A DNA stretch of 64,000 bases from Candidatus Omnitrophota bacterium (GTDB lineage: Bacteria; Hinthialibacterota; Hinthialibacteria; Hinthialibacterales; JAKPRU01): the NCBI GenBank assembly GCA_029570205.1, contig JAKQSI010000096.1:1-64000 (forward strand). The letters run 5' to 3'. The notes beneath the pieces are model-generated. The model had not been told where the DNA came from. It was given only the letters and a program-made list of their open reading frames with translations, and ran no database searches. Position numbers and translations under genes: made by a program. Positions 44,054-53,383 of this stretch are shown here, piece after piece (the stretch's first letter is position 1; the number at the start of each line of letters is the position of its first letter).

Positions 44054-44340
44054 CTCTTTATTTCAACATCTTAAAATAACGAAAATCTTATTTTACGAAA
44101 TGGCTTTTTCCTAAAATAACCGGTTTACAGGGAAACGGAAGGTCTTCGGGCACGAAGATTCAGGGGGCGCAGGCCGATGGTTGATAAGTCAAGACAATTC
44201 AACCCCCTCTGTATCTCTCCCAATCTTTGGGGGAGAGGTCTGCGGGGTTGTATCTCTGCCAGGTTCTGTCCATCGAGAGCGGGTTCTATCCGATTCAGTG
44301 GATGGCCGACTGGTTGACTGTTCGAAGCAGGAGTGGGACC

Positions 44341-44371
44341 GTCCAAAATGCAATTGGACTGCATTTTGGAC
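44341..44371. repeat. 12-bp perfect hairpin GTCCAAAATGCA/TGCATTTTGGAC
   Basis: Seven-base loop. It is 15 nt downstream of the MacB-type permease stop (minus strand), so it may end the efflux transcript, although no T-run follows. Confidence 0.6.
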
Positions 44372-44386
44372 GATGATTTCCATATC

Positions 44387-45589
44387 TTACTCGTGCCGCA
44401 GGGCCTCGATCGGGTCGAGATGGGCCGCCCGCCGGGCCGGAAAGAATCCGAAAATCACACCGATGGCGGCAGAAAACAGGAAAGAGAGCATATTGATACC
44501 CGGATTGAACAGATAAGGAACATTCATCATATCGGCCAGGCTCATGGATGCCCCGGTTGCCAGCGTGATACCGATGACACCCCCAAGGCTTGACAGCACA
44601 ACAGCCTCGATCAGGAACTGTAGAAGCACTTCCCGCTCCATAGCACCGATGGCGAGGCGAATGCCGATCTCGCGGGTGCGCTCGGTCACCGAGACCAGCA
44701 TGATATTCATAATACCGATACCGCCCACCAGCAGGCTTACTGCGGCCACCGCGCCGAGAAGCATGGTCAGGATTTTTGTGGTGCTGGTGAGGGTTTCGGC
44801 GATTTGGCGAGTGTCCATGACCCGGAAGTCGTCCTCCTCGTTCTCGGTAATTCTCCGCCGTTCGCGCATGAGCAAAGTCAGCTGCTCCTTGACCGCATCA
44901 ATGGATGCACCCTCGCGCACAGAGACCATCAGCCGACCGATATCCTGGCTGCCGGTGAGACGGCGCTGCACGGTTCGCAGGGGCATGAGGACGATATCGT
45001 CCTGGTCCGAGCCCATAGCCGACTGACCTTTGGCCTTCAGGAGACCGATCACCTCGCAGGAGAATTGCTTGATACGGATTTTATCACCTACCGGGTTTTG
45101 CCGACCGAACAATTTCTCGCGGACAGTTTCGCCGATCACGCATACCGCCTTGCCCGTGCGCTCCTCGGCATCGCTGAAGTCGCGACCGGAGGCCAGTTCC
45201 CAGTTTCCGGCCTTGAAATAGTCGTTGCTGGTGCCATAGACGACGGTAGACCAGTTGTTGGCCTGATAGACCGCGGTGACCGTCTTGTTGGTCATAGGGG
45301 CTACGGCCTCGACGGAGGTGATCTGGTCAAGAATGGCGCTCACATCGGCGATTTTGAAGCTGGGAGCGCCTTCGGAGCCGGGACCGAATCGCTGACCCGG
45401 GACAACCATCAGGAGATTGCTTCCCATACTGGAAATCTGGTCGGATACCGCTCGGGTAGCGCCGTTGCCGAGAGTGACCATGGTAATTACGGCGGCGACA
45501 CCGATGACAATTCCGAGAATGGTGAGGAAAGAACGCATCAGATTGCGTCGGATGGAGCGCAGAGCCAGCAGCAGAGTGTTCCAAAGCAT
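44387..45589 (-). CDS. MacB-type ABC transporter permease
   Basis: 400 residues with the four-helix MacB/FtsX plan: helix 1 near residues 21-42 (SFLTILGIVIGVAAVITMVTLG), a large periplasmic MacB_PCD domain (residues about 45-270), and three C-terminal helices (ILTMLLGAVAAVSLLVGGIGI, then EAVVLSSLGGVIGITLATG and MLSFLFSAAIGVIFGFFPA). The cytoplasmic coupling motif SVTERTREIGIRLAIGA is intact. It works as a mechanotransmitter driving MacA/TolC export of toxins, peptides or lipids. The ATG overlaps the stop of the ATPase (TGATG). Permease and ATPase are separate polypeptides, unlike E. coli MacB. Confidence 0.92.
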   Translation of the reverse strand: MLWNTLLLALRSIRRNLMRSFLTILGIVIGVAAVITMVTLGNGATRAVSDQISSMGSNLLMVVPGQRFGPGSEGAPSFKIADVSAILDQITSVEAVAPMTNKTVTAVYQANNWSTVVYGTSNDYFKAGNWELASGRDFSDAEERTGKAVCVIGETVREKLFGRQNPVGDKIRIKQFSCEVIGLLKAKGQSAMGSDQDDIVLMPLRTVQRRLTGSQDIGRLMVSVREGASIDAVKEQLTLLMRERRRITENEEDDFRVMDTRQIAETLTSTTKILTMLLGAVAAVSLLVGGIGIMNIMLVSVTERTREIGIRLAIGAMEREVLLQFLIEAVVLSSLGGVIGITLATGASMSLADMMNVPYLFNPGINMLSFLFSAAIGVIFGFFPARRAAHLDPIEALRHE

Positions 45590-46293
45590 CAGGCGCCCTC
45601 CCCGTTGTGTCGGTCACTTTCCACTTGACCGTCACGGAAGTGGACAATCCGTTTCGCGTAGGCCGCCATGTCCGGCTCGTGGGTAACCATCAATATGGTG
45701 ATCCCCCGGTCCCGATTGAGGCTGGTAATGAGGTCCATGATTTCCCGGCTGGTTTGGGAATCGAGGTTGCCGGTGGGTTCATCGGCGAGCATTACGGCAG
45801 AGTGGGTGACGAGGGTGCGGGCGATAGCCACTCTCTGCTGCTGGCCACCGGAGAGTTCGGCGGGGGTGTGGTGTTCCCAGCCCTGCAAGCCGACTTGTTG
45901 CAAAGCGGCACGGGCAGCGGCATGGCGTACGGAGGCAGTCTCGCCCCGGTAAATCAGCGGCAACTCGACATTCTCCAGGGCGGTGGTACGCGCCAACAGA
46001 TTGAAGCCCTGGAACACAAACCCAAGGTAATTCCGCCGCAGTAATGCGCGTTGGTTACGCGAGAGCCGATCCACTCGCACGCCCTCGAACTCGTAGACCC
46101 CGCTGGTGGGCGTATCGAGACAACCGAGAATATTCATCACGGTAGACTTGCCCGAACCGCTCGGTCCCATAACGGCAACGAATTCGCCGGATTCGATGGT
46201 GAGATCGATGCCCTTGAGAGCCTGGAAAGCGGCGGGTCCGCGACCGTAGGTTTTGGTGATGCCGGACAGCCGGATGAGCGGGGTATTCTTCAT
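45589..46293 (-). CDS. MacB/LolD-type ABC ATPase
   Basis: 234 residues. Walker A GPSGSGKST, Q-loop FVFQGFNLLARTTALENVELP, signature LSGGQQQRVAIART, Walker B VMLADEPTGNLD and the switch His in ILMVTHEPD are all present. This belongs to the MacB/LolD/FtsE type energising FtsX-like permeases. It overlaps the upstream adaptor by 4 nt and the downstream permease by 1 nt, and works with them in a tripartite exporter. Confidence 0.94.
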   Translation of the reverse strand: MKNTPLIRLSGITKTYGRGPAAFQALKGIDLTIESGEFVAVMGPSGSGKSTVMNILGCLDTPTSGVYEFEGVRVDRLSRNQRALLRRNYLGFVFQGFNLLARTTALENVELPLIYRGETASVRHAAARAALQQVGLQGWEHHTPAELSGGQQQRVAIARTLVTHSAVMLADEPTGNLDSQTSREIMDLITSLNRDRGITILMVTHEPDMAAYAKRIVHFRDGQVESDRHNGEGA

Positions 46294-47597
46294 GGGGTTG
46301 TGTCCAGGAACTCCGTGATAATTTCTGTGCCGGCTTCGATTTCTCCGCCGATAATTTCGGTCACCCGGTCGTTGGCCGCGCCGATTTTCACATCGACCGA
46401 CACCGCCTCGCCATTGCGCAGCACCCAGACTCTCGGGGTGCCGTTGTTGTTTACTGTCCGCGCTTTTGGCGTTTGAGCCGGGGGTCTCGGCAGCAATGTG
46501 CTCACCAGACTGCGCCGGGATTTTTTCGGTGTGGTATTTGCCTCCGGAGGCGTCACGCGGAGGGCGGCATTGGGAACCAGGAGAGCGTTTTCGCGGGTAA
46601 GAGTCGTGATATCGGCTGTGACGGTCATACCCGGCCGCAGGCTCAGGTCGTCATTGGTTACTTGGATCCTGGTGGGGTAGGACACCACGCCCTCCGTGAC
46701 CTCCGAGCCGTAGCTGACCCGTGTAATGACGCCCGAATATTGGCGGCCGGGCCATGCGTCCACAGTAAAAGAGGCTTGCTGACCCACCGCAACCTGACCG
46801 ACATCGGCCTCATCGACATCGACCTCCACCTCCATTTTCGAGAGGTCCTCCGCCAGAACAAACAGGACAGGAGCCTGGAAAGAGGCTGCAACGGTTTGGC
46901 CCGGTTCGACCTGACGGCTAAGCGCTACGCCATCGATGGGGGAACGAATATCCGCTTTATACAGGTTGGTTTCGCTCGATTGCAGTTCGGCTTTGGCCTG
47001 GATGACGGCGGCCTTTGCGGCGGCCTCATTAGCCTCAGCGCGTTTCAGGGTGGCCTCGGCGGTATCGATCTCGCTTTTGGACGGGACCTTGCCGCCGGAC
47101 AGTTCGGCGACATGCCGGAATCGCGCGAGATTGACCCGAGCCTCGGCAAGCGTGGCTTGTGCCTGAAGTACCTGAGCCTCGGCAGAGGCCAGGCCGGCGC
47201 GGGCCATGGTTATGGCATCCCGCAGCTTGGACTTGTCCAGCTCAGCCAGAACCTGGTTTTTCGTTACCTTGTCGTTGACGTCCACATACACCTTTTCCAC
47301 AATGCCGGACAGTTCGCTGCCCACATCTACCTGGTTGGTAGGTTCGAGGTTGCCGGTGGCGGAGACTTTAACGACTAATGTGCCGATGGTGGCCGGTTCG
47401 GTGCGATAACGAACGGCAGTCGAGACGCTTTCATTACGCGGCAGCCGCCAATAATATCCCAAGCCGGCGATCAGGAGCAGCAGAAACAGCAGGAGCAACC
47501 ATCGACGGTATCGAGACCGCCTATGCGCACTGACCAGAATTCGTTCAATCTCGGCGGACCGTTCGCTCGGTGAGGTTTGGGATTTATTCATATTCAT
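46290..47597 (-). CDS. MacA/HlyD-type periplasmic adaptor
   Basis: 435 residues. A single N-terminal membrane helix (YRRWLLLLFLLLLIAGLGYYW) is followed by a lipoyl half-motif (TGNLEPTNQVDVGSELSGIVEKV), a coiled-coil hairpin of about residues 120-215 (LAELDKSKLRDAITMARAGL through AAKAAVIQAKAEL), the second lipoyl half with IRSPIDGVALSRQVEPGQTV, and beta-barrel domains with SLRPGMTVTADI. It bridges the inner-membrane MacB pair and the outer-membrane channel. It overlaps both neighbouring genes by 4 nt. Confidence 0.92.
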   Translation of the reverse strand: MNMNKSQTSPSERSAEIERILVSAHRRSRYRRWLLLLFLLLLIAGLGYYWRLPRNESVSTAVRYRTEPATIGTLVVKVSATGNLEPTNQVDVGSELSGIVEKVYVDVNDKVTKNQVLAELDKSKLRDAITMARAGLASAEAQVLQAQATLAEARVNLARFRHVAELSGGKVPSKSEIDTAEATLKRAEANEAAAKAAVIQAKAELQSSETNLYKADIRSPIDGVALSRQVEPGQTVAASFQAPVLFVLAEDLSKMEVEVDVDEADVGQVAVGQQASFTVDAWPGRQYSGVITRVSYGSEVTEGVVSYPTRIQVTNDDLSLRPGMTVTADITTLTRENALLVPNAALRVTPPEANTTPKKSRRSLVSTLLPRPPAQTPKARTVNNNGTPRVWVLRNGEAVSVDVKIGAANDRVTEIIGGEIEAGTEIITEFLDTTP

Positions 47598-49042
47598 AAC
47601 GGTTTCCTGACGGAAATGAGTTTGGGATCGGGCGACCAGCCGCCGCCGAGCGCTTTGTAGAGCTGAATGCAGGCGATGGCGAGATCGCCGGTGTTGCCGG
47701 CAAGCTGATCGTCGAGATTGAGCAGAGTCCGCTGACTATCGAGTACCGTGAGGAAGTCGACCAGCCCGCTGGCGTACTGTTGCTGAGCGATTTCAAGGGT
47801 CTCACGCGCCGAATCGGCGGCCTGTTGCAACCTGGCCTGTCGCTCGTATGCGTTGGCCATCGTGACCAGCGCGTTCTCCACATCCTCCAGCGCAGTGAGA
47901 ACCGCTGACTGGTAGGCCAGCCGGGCCTGTTCAACCAGGGCATCCTGGATTTCGATATCGGAACGGATGCGGTTGGAGTCGAAGATCGGCGCGGAGATCG
48001 ATCCGAGCAAGGAGCGCGTTGCCGCATCGCCGTTGCCAAGCCCGGTAAAAGTGAGCGCCTCCAATCCCAACGTGCCGGACAAGTTAAATTTCGGATAGCG
48101 GGCAGCCTCTGCTTCACCCAGGCGCGCCGTCTGTGCGGCCAGTTTGCGCTCGGCGGCACGCACATCCGGGCGTTGGCGGAGTGTATCAGCGGGGATTCCG
48201 ACCGGCACAACGCCGGTGGACAAGGGAACCGTGCCGGTTGCCGCAAGGCGGGATTTCAGCTCACCGGGTGTACGACCCAGCAGGATGGCGAGCCGATTCT
48301 GAGCCTCGGTGACGGCTGTATACAGCGGAGGCAGAGTGGCACGAGTACTTTCCAGGTCAGTGCGTGACTGAGCGAGATCGAGTTCCGAGGCTAACTCCGC
48401 CTGTACACGCCATTGGACGAGATCATAAGTCTCGCCGGATGCGACAAGGCTGGATTCCGTGATGTTCAGGCGGCGTTCCGAGGTGCGTAGATCAACGTAA
48501 TTGAGGGCCACCTCTGCGACCAGTGATACCTGGGTATCGCGCAAGAGCTCGACGCTTGTGCCAAGATCGGCCTCGGCGGCTTCTACTCCACGACGTAATC
48601 CGCCGAAAATGTCTAACTCCCAGCTTGCATCAAGGCCGGCGCTGTACATCTCGCGAGTGTTGCCCCCGCCGCTTTCGCTGCTCGATTCGCTCCGGGAAGC
48701 GGAGGTAGACGCATCTACCGACGGCCCCAGTTGTGCCCCGGCCAGGCTCCGCCTTGCCCGTGCCTCTCGCAACTGTGCCCTTGCTGTGGCGAGGTCAAGG
48801 TTGGCAGTCAGGGCATCAGACACCAGGTTGTCGAGTACTGGGTCGTTGAACTGTCGCCACCATTGGGCGAGCATAGCCGGGTCCGGTGTGTGACTATCGG
48901 CGGTGACACTCCATTGCGCGGGCACGGTGATCTCCGGCGGATGGTAATCAGGCCCCACGGCTGCGCATCCGGCCAGGATGAACGCGGCGAACGCAGTCAT
49001 CGACAGGGATTCCGACGAAACAGGATACGGCAAGTGTTTCAT
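47594..49042 (-). CDS. TolC/NodT-family outer-membrane efflux lipoprotein
   Basis: 482 residues. Signal with lipobox AAFILAGC and then the family's opening VGPDYHPPEITVPAQW. The two outer-membrane-factor repeats are visible: DNLVSDALTANLDLATARAQLREARARRSLAG and RPDVRAAERKLAAQTARLGEAEAARYPKFNLSG. These form the trimeric barrel and periplasmic alpha-tunnel. It completes the export path with the downstream adaptor and ABC genes. It begins 10 nt after the tetR stop. Confidence 0.92.
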   Translation of the reverse strand: MKHLPYPVSSESLSMTAFAAFILAGCAAVGPDYHPPEITVPAQWSVTADSHTPDPAMLAQWWRQFNDPVLDNLVSDALTANLDLATARAQLREARARRSLAGAQLGPSVDASTSASRSESSSESGGGNTREMYSAGLDASWELDIFGGLRRGVEAAEADLGTSVELLRDTQVSLVAEVALNYVDLRTSERRLNITESSLVASGETYDLVQWRVQAELASELDLAQSRTDLESTRATLPPLYTAVTEAQNRLAILLGRTPGELKSRLAATGTVPLSTGVVPVGIPADTLRQRPDVRAAERKLAAQTARLGEAEAARYPKFNLSGTLGLEALTFTGLGNGDAATRSLLGSISAPIFDSNRIRSDIEIQDALVEQARLAYQSAVLTALEDVENALVTMANAYERQARLQQAADSARETLEIAQQQYASGLVDFLTVLDSQRTLLNLDDQLAGNTGDLAIACIQLYKALGGGWSPDPKLISVRKPL

Positions 49043-49052
49043 GGATTGGTCT

Positions 49053-49694
49053 CTATTCTCTCGGGAGGGATGTCGCTTGAGGGGATGCAGCCTGAATCAG
49101 CCGGTCGAAGGCCAGGCGGGCCAGGCGGGCAGCATGGTTGGCTGACGCTTCGGTGCCGCACTGTGCCCCCAGGGTGGCTGCGCCGATAAAGCTCGCATGG
49201 AGGAGCGCCAGTTCGTCGTCTGATGGGTGCAACCCTAGTTTTAAGAAGATATTGCGGAGTCGTTCTATAAGATCGTTATTGAAATCAGCCAGCCATTGTT
49301 GCAGCAATGGGTCCTCGTCTGCCGCCGTCATCAGCGCCAGCATCAGCCGAGCCATCAACGGTTCCCGGATTCGTTCCGCGAAAAACTCGCGTATCCTGTC
49401 CGTGGAGGCTGTTGTTTTCTCCTTAGTGAACACTGTTATGTCGAATGATTCGGTCATGTCGGCGTGGATGGTTTGAACGATCGCCTTGATCAAATCCTTG
49501 CGGGTCGGAAAGTAGTAAGTCAAATGGCTCTGCCGGAGACCGGCGGCGGCAGCCACACGAGCCTGGCTTAGTCTCTGAAGACTCTGGGTTTGTACTAATT
49601 TCACTGCCGCGGCGAGAAGACGCTCCCTGACACCGCGCCCGTCGGGCGAGGAGGATTCAGAGGATGGCACAACGATTCGAACACTACGTGACAT
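49053..49694 (-). CDS. TetR-family repressor of the efflux operon
   Basis: 213 residues. The N-terminal helix-turn-helix region includes ERLLAAAVKLVQTQSLQRLSQARVAAAAGLRQSHLTYYFPTRKDLIKAI, with YYFPTRKDL the TetR hallmark. The C-terminal ligand domain has no recognised inducer type. As first gene of the operon, with a palindrome over its promoter, it most likely represses itself and the four export genes until a substrate binds. The leader places a near-consensus promoter at 49751-49724. Confidence 0.9.
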   Translation of the reverse strand: MSRSVRIVVPSSESSSPDGRGVRERLLAAAVKLVQTQSLQRLSQARVAAAAGLRQSHLTYYFPTRKDLIKAIVQTIHADMTESFDITVFTKEKTTASTDRIREFFAERIREPLMARLMLALMTAADEDPLLQQWLADFNNDLIERLRNIFLKLGLHPSDDELALLHASFIGAATLGAQCGTEASANHAARLARLAFDRLIQAASPQATSLPRE

Positions 49695-49706
49695 GATGGT
49701 CCCCAG

Positions 49707-49724
49707 TTTGGTTATTTAACCAAA
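49707..49724. promoter_or_regulatory. TetR operator TTTGGTTA-TT-TAACCAAA
   Basis: 18-bp palindrome 13 nt upstream of tetR, directly downstream of the -10 of its promoter, so a bound repressor would block transcription start. Confidence 0.8.
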
Positions 49725-49751
49725 GCATACCGAATTTGGTCGATCACGCAA
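49724..49751 (-). promoter_or_regulatory. promoter of the tetR-efflux operon
   Basis: TTGCGT (49751-49746) and TATGCT (49729-49724) with a 16-bp spacer on the minus strand. Confidence 0.55.
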
Positions 49752-49854
49752 GGCACATGCGGCGGGAGAATTGCGGCAATCGGGGACTTGTATGAGGCGA
49801 CCGATTCCGAAGAATCAACGTGTAACAGGGGGCCGCAGAGTGGAGCGAGTGGGT

Positions 49855-49903
49855 ACAACAAAAAGAAAGCCCCGCAAGTGCAAGAAACCAACCATGCGGG
49901 ACT
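49855..49903 (-). terminator. terminator of ssrA
   Basis: On the minus strand AGTCCCGCA pairs with TGCGGGGCT (9 bp, one wobble) and is followed by TTCTTTTTG. It begins 14 nt after the tmRNA 3' end. Confidence 0.8.
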
Positions 49904-49916
49904 TTGTCCGGAGATC

Positions 49917-50260
49917 TGGAGGCGGGGGGAGTCGAACCCCCGTCCGAAAGCGCTCACCGCTGGAGCTCTACATGCTTAGTCTCCGTTCGTTCTCGCCGTG
50001 TCCGGTACGGAGACAACCTGGAACCGGCCAGTCTCTAAGATCTTGCGGGCCTGGTCGAGACTACCCTGCCCGCCAGCCTCTCTTTTATGACGCCATCACA
50101 CGCCCAAAGAGGCCCAGGCGTGTGGGGCGTGACCGCCGTCAGGCGGCCAGTGGAAGTTCGTAGTCCGCAGTTACTTTAAGCGGTCCGCCGGATTAACGAG
50201 GAGACGGCCCTCGGCATGCTCTCCAGGACTACACGTTTCCGTCGAAACCGTGTCGCCCCC
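49917..50260 (-). ncRNA. ssrA: tmRNA (transfer-messenger RNA)
   Basis: One-piece tmRNA of 344 nt that rescues stalled ribosomes and tags the product. The 5' end GGGGGCGACACGGTTTCGAC is canonical. GGGGGCG pairs with CGCCTCC near the 3' end (one G-T), and the T-arm GGGGGTTCGACTCCCCC is perfect; CCA is not encoded. The tag frame at 50168-50139 reads GCG GAC TAC ... GCC GCC TGA, giving ADYELPLAA, with the hydrophobic AA end recognised by ClpXP-type proteases. Pseudoknot-like GC-rich arms follow (for example GGCGTGT/ACACGCC). A sigma70 promoter precedes it and a terminator follows. Reading frames drawn across it are spurious. Confidence 0.96.
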
Positions 50261-50272
50261 GTTGACAATTTC

Positions 50273-50300
50273 ATTATACCAAGAGATCAAGAAAATGCAA
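50273..50300 (-). promoter_or_regulatory. promoter of ssrA
   Basis: TTGCAT (50300-50295), 16-bp spacer, TATAAT (50278-50273), 12 nt before the mature 5' end. Confidence 0.78.
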
Positions 50301-50461
50301 AACTCCAGGGTTGGGCTTGCAGAAAAAGACCGGCAAGCTGGATATAACGGACAGCGGAAAGATGGTGGACAGGGAAACCGATAAATCCCAACGGTTGCAG
50401 ATTTGGCCGGATCAAATTATGATCGCAGTCACTCCACTTATGCTCCCAGGAGGACGCATCC

Positions 50462-52135
50462 ATGTTCCGACGGACCGCGCTTCTGTTCGTTTGCTTTTGC
50501 CTGTTTGCCCTGAACGGGATTTCCGCCTGTTCGGATCCGCTTCGCCCGATGCCGCTGAACACATACATCGACAAGTTGAAAGGCGGCTGGGCTGGGCAAA
50601 TGATCGGTGTCAGTTACGGCGCACCATACGAGTTCCGATCTGAGGGTAAGATTGATGACGGCGAGATTCGCGAATGGAAGCCGGAATATATCGATAACTC
50701 TATTGACCAGGATGATCTGTATGTCGAAATGACCTTCTTGCAGGCCATCGAGGCAAAGGGGATCGGCCTCTCTGCGCGGGATGCAGGCTGGTTTTTCCGG
50801 GACTCGAAATATGATCTCTGGCACGCCAACCGCGCCGCACGTGACAACCTTCGCCTCGGTATCCCCGCGCCGAAATCCGGCCACCCCAAGTATAACCGCC
50901 ACGCGGACGATATTGACTTCCAGATCGAGTCGGACCTGTTCGGTTTGCTTTGCCCCGGTATGCCGCTTGCCGCACAGGATTTCTGCAACCGGTTCGGGCA
51001 TATTATGAATTACGGTGACGGGGTCTATGGCGGCATGTTTGTTACGGCGATGGGTTCTGTTGCCTTTTTTGAGAATAATGTCGTGGAAATTGTCCGCGCG
51101 GGTTATCGCGCCATTCCCGCCGAAAGCGAGTATGGAATGCTGATAAAGGATGTCCTGGACTGCTACGAGAAAGACCCGAACAATTGGCGCGCCTGCTGGG
51201 AACTGCTGGAGAAGAAATGGGCGCCGGATGATATCTGCGGGGCGAACAATCCGTTTAATATCGACGCCAAACTGAACGGCGGCTATGTCGCCATCGGCCT
51301 TCTCTGGGGCAAAGGAGACTGGGACAAGACGCTCGAGATTGCTACACGATGCGGGCAGGATTCGGACTGCAACCCATCGAGCGCGGCGGCGATTCTTGGG
51401 ATCATTTCCGGTTATTCGCAGATCCCGGCGAAATTTACCGCAGGGATCCCCGCCATTGCCGACAGGAACTTTTCGTACACGAATTACAATTTCCATACGC
51501 TCGCCGATACCTGCGCACAATACGCAAAGCAAGTGGTAACGAAATACCGTGGCAAGATTACAACCGAGAACGGGAACATTGTTCTACACGTTGCGGCACA
51601 AGATCCTACACCGCCGAAGAAGCTGGAGCAGTTTACCGATGCCATGGTAGAAGAATATAAACCGTTCTGGAGCAAGCATGATGCGGCGATACGCGCCGAT
51701 CGGCTGAAGATGGCGGTAAAGGAATGGAACCCGGAATGGGAATTAGTCGATTGCGGACAGGAAATGAACCCCGGCCTTCGAAAGTTGTATATGGGGCGGG
51801 AGAAGGTCCTCGTAACGCATCCGTTGAATCGCGAGACACCTGCGGTATTGAAACGCACGGTAACGATTCCGAAAGATTCCCGTGCCAGGCTTCGCCTGGT
51901 TGTGACGCATCACATTGAAGCGCCCGAATCGGATTGGCAACTCCGGGTGATCGTGAACGGGGAACTCATCGGCACGGAGCGAATCGCCGGACAGAAAGAA
52001 CAATCCCCCTGGAAGACTCTGGAATACGACCTGAAACCGTATGCGGGAAAGAAAGTTACAATCCGACTGGAGAACGCCGCGAACGATTGGAAATATGAGG
52101 CGGCGTATTGGGCGATGGCGGAAGTTCTTTTTTGA
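50462..52135 (+). CDS. exported ADP-ribosylglycohydrolase-fold lipoprotein with C-terminal beta domain
   Basis: 557 residues. A strong AGGAGG lies before the ATG. The signal ends GISAC, a plausible lipobox. The core (about residues 33-360) has the DraG/ADP-ribosylglycohydrolase all-helical fold: KLKGGWAGQMIGVSYGAPYEF, DQDDLYVEM, and the metal motif RCGQDSDCNPSSAAAILG, the counterpart of GxDxDxxAA. After a linker, the last 130 residues look like a carbohydrate- or ligand-binding beta-sandwich (LRVIVNGELIGTERI then KKVTIRLENAANDWKYEAAYW). Exported ADPRG-fold proteins are frequent near glycan genes and may hydrolyse glycosides rather than ADP-ribose; this is inference. It ends exactly where the convergent oxidoreductase gene ends. 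Confidence 0.82.
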   Translation: MFRRTALLFVCFCLFALNGISACSDPLRPMPLNTYIDKLKGGWAGQMIGVSYGAPYEFRSEGKIDDGEIREWKPEYIDNSIDQDDLYVEMTFLQAIEAKGIGLSARDAGWFFRDSKYDLWHANRAARDNLRLGIPAPKSGHPKYNRHADDIDFQIESDLFGLLCPGMPLAAQDFCNRFGHIMNYGDGVYGGMFVTAMGSVAFFENNVVEIVRAGYRAIPAESEYGMLIKDVLDCYEKDPNNWRACWELLEKKWAPDDICGANNPFNIDAKLNGGYVAIGLLWGKGDWDKTLEIATRCGQDSDCNPSSAAAILGIISGYSQIPAKFTAGIPAIADRNFSYTNYNFHTLADTCAQYAKQVVTKYRGKITTENGNIVLHVAAQDPTPPKKLEQFTDAMVEEYKPFWSKHDAAIRADRLKMAVKEWNPEWELVDCGQEMNPGLRKLYMGREKVLVTHPLNRETPAVLKRTVTIPKDSRARLRLVVTHHIEAPESDWQLRVIVNGELIGTERIAGQKEQSPWKTLEYDLKPYAGKKVTIRLENAANDWKYEAAYWAMAEVLF

Positions 52136-53383
52136 TTACTCGATTACATGGGGTGTCGGTTCGTAGACAATCCGGTATTCCTTGCCGCCATGGGTCAGCG
52201 AAAGCCGCGCCGCTTCGGTAACGAGTTCATTGATGAAGCTGTTCGCGGGGGTTGCGATCAGACCCTTTCGGTCGATTTCGCCGATAACTTTCCTTCGGGT
52301 GTCCGGAGAACCGGCCGATCGAACCTGCTCGATCGCCGCAAGGATTGCCTCCACAGAATCGTACCCGTAGCCGACGGGTTTAAGGCCCGGACCCGGCCAT
52401 GAGACATATTGGAAATAGTCGGGATTGATATAATTGTAATGGGTTCCGCCGGGGCCGGTATTTGTCGTGTACGAATGAACGACGCCGCGAAACTGGTCAT
52501 TGTGGCCGATGAGCGCTCCGCCGTTCTTTCCTTCGCAGAACAGGTTGATTCCCTGGTCGTTCGGCCCTGCGCCTTCATCGGGATACCCCAGCCCGTTGAT
52601 CAGGCTGAGCAGGCCGCCGTTCTCGAAAATAACGATACCCAGTGACCAGAGATACGCGGCATTTCCGTTCGGGAACGCGCCCTCTATCCCGCGCACGCTC
52701 ACCGAGACCGGGCGCAAGCCGGTAATGAAATACACCTGATCGACATAATGACAACCCACGTATGTAAAGGGATCGGCATTCTCTTTGGTGAACCAATTCT
52801 GAAAATTGGAATAGCGATATAGCCAGGGTTCCACCATGCGGGCCTCGCCGATCTTGAATTCGCCGAATTTCCCGGCACGGTAGTCTTTTCGCGCGATCAG
52901 CGCCCGGCGGTCGAATCGCTTGTGATACTCTATTCCGACAAACAGCCCTTTCGATTTCGCGAGTTGCTCGATTTCAAATGCCTGTGCGCATTTCTGAACT
53001 AACGGTTTCACGCAAAGAACATGTTGATTGTCGGCTAATGCTGCCCGGATCATACGATCGTGCAGAGGATCGGGAACCGCAACGACAACAACCTGGTCCG
53101 GTGGAAGCGAAGCCAGGGCTTCCTTGTACAGGTCCGGGCAGGACCGGTCCGGGTCCTCTGTTTCATAATCAGGGATCGAATGGAAAGATTGTCCCGGGAA
53201 GGCTGCCTGAAGTGTCGGCGACTTTGCCAGTTCTTTCAGCGGGCGCGCGTTCAACGCGCATATCGATATCTTGGCGACCCGGCCGAGTCGCTGCAAATGA
53301 TAAAGGGATGGAAGCAGTTGATCGTGGGTAATCATCCCTCCACCGATAATCAGAATGTCTACCGGATTTCCTTTATGTGTCAT
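52136..53383 (-). CDS. Gfo/Idh/MocA-family oxidoreductase, divergent
   Basis: 415 residues. The N-terminal Rossmann fold starts VDILIIGGGMITHDQLLPSLYHL, then VVVVAVPDPLHDRMIRAAL. The usual EKP is altered to VKP (HVLCVKPLVQ), keeping the Lys but not Glu. The C-terminal domain has YHKRFDRRALIARKDY and FTYVGCHYVDQVYFITG. Substrate unknown; probably a sugar or inositol derivative. Its stop abuts the stop of the ADPRG-fold gene and it is divergent from the propeller protein, so all three may form one functional locus. Confidence 0.88.
   Translation of the reverse strand: MTHKGNPVDILIIGGGMITHDQLLPSLYHLQRLGRVAKISICALNARPLKELAKSPTLQAAFPGQSFHSIPDYETEDPDRSCPDLYKEALASLPPDQVVVVAVPDPLHDRMIRAALADNQHVLCVKPLVQKCAQAFEIEQLAKSKGLFVGIEYHKRFDRRALIARKDYRAGKFGEFKIGEARMVEPWLYRYSNFQNWFTKENADPFTYVGCHYVDQVYFITGLRPVSVSVRGIEGAFPNGNAAYLWSLGIVIFENGGLLSLINGLGYPDEGAGPNDQGINLFCEGKNGGALIGHNDQFRGVVHSYTTNTGPGGTHYNYINPDYFQYVSWPGPGLKPVGYGYDSVEAILAAIEQVRSAGSPDTRRKVIGEIDRKGLIATPANSFINELVTEAARLSLTHGGKEYRIVYEPTPHVIE

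Larger units (their letters stand above)
43824..44386. other. intergenic region, low gene content
   Basis: About 560 bases between the convergent sulfatase-like and MacB-type genes. The 44080-44130 part is A/T-rich with repeated TTATTTTA/TAAAATAA strings. It also holds a CTCTCCC/GGGAGAG-type palindrome near 44214-44238 and a 31-base hairpin at 44341-44371. Only the small frame at 43898-44053 looks at all protein-like. Confidence 0.45.

Noticed and set aside
49712-49957. Minus-strand frame of 81 codons
   Set aside because: Runs across the tmRNA 3' end and its terminator; the SAFGRGFDSPRLQ start is a typical spurious translation of a T-arm.
49771-50163. Plus-strand frame of 130 codons with GGGSRTPVRKR
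   Set aside because: Antisense to tmRNA; a familiar artefact peptide.
50438-51532. Minus-strand frame of 364 codons
   Set aside because: Shadow of the ADPRG-fold gene, which has a signal peptide, a ribosome site and recognisable motifs.
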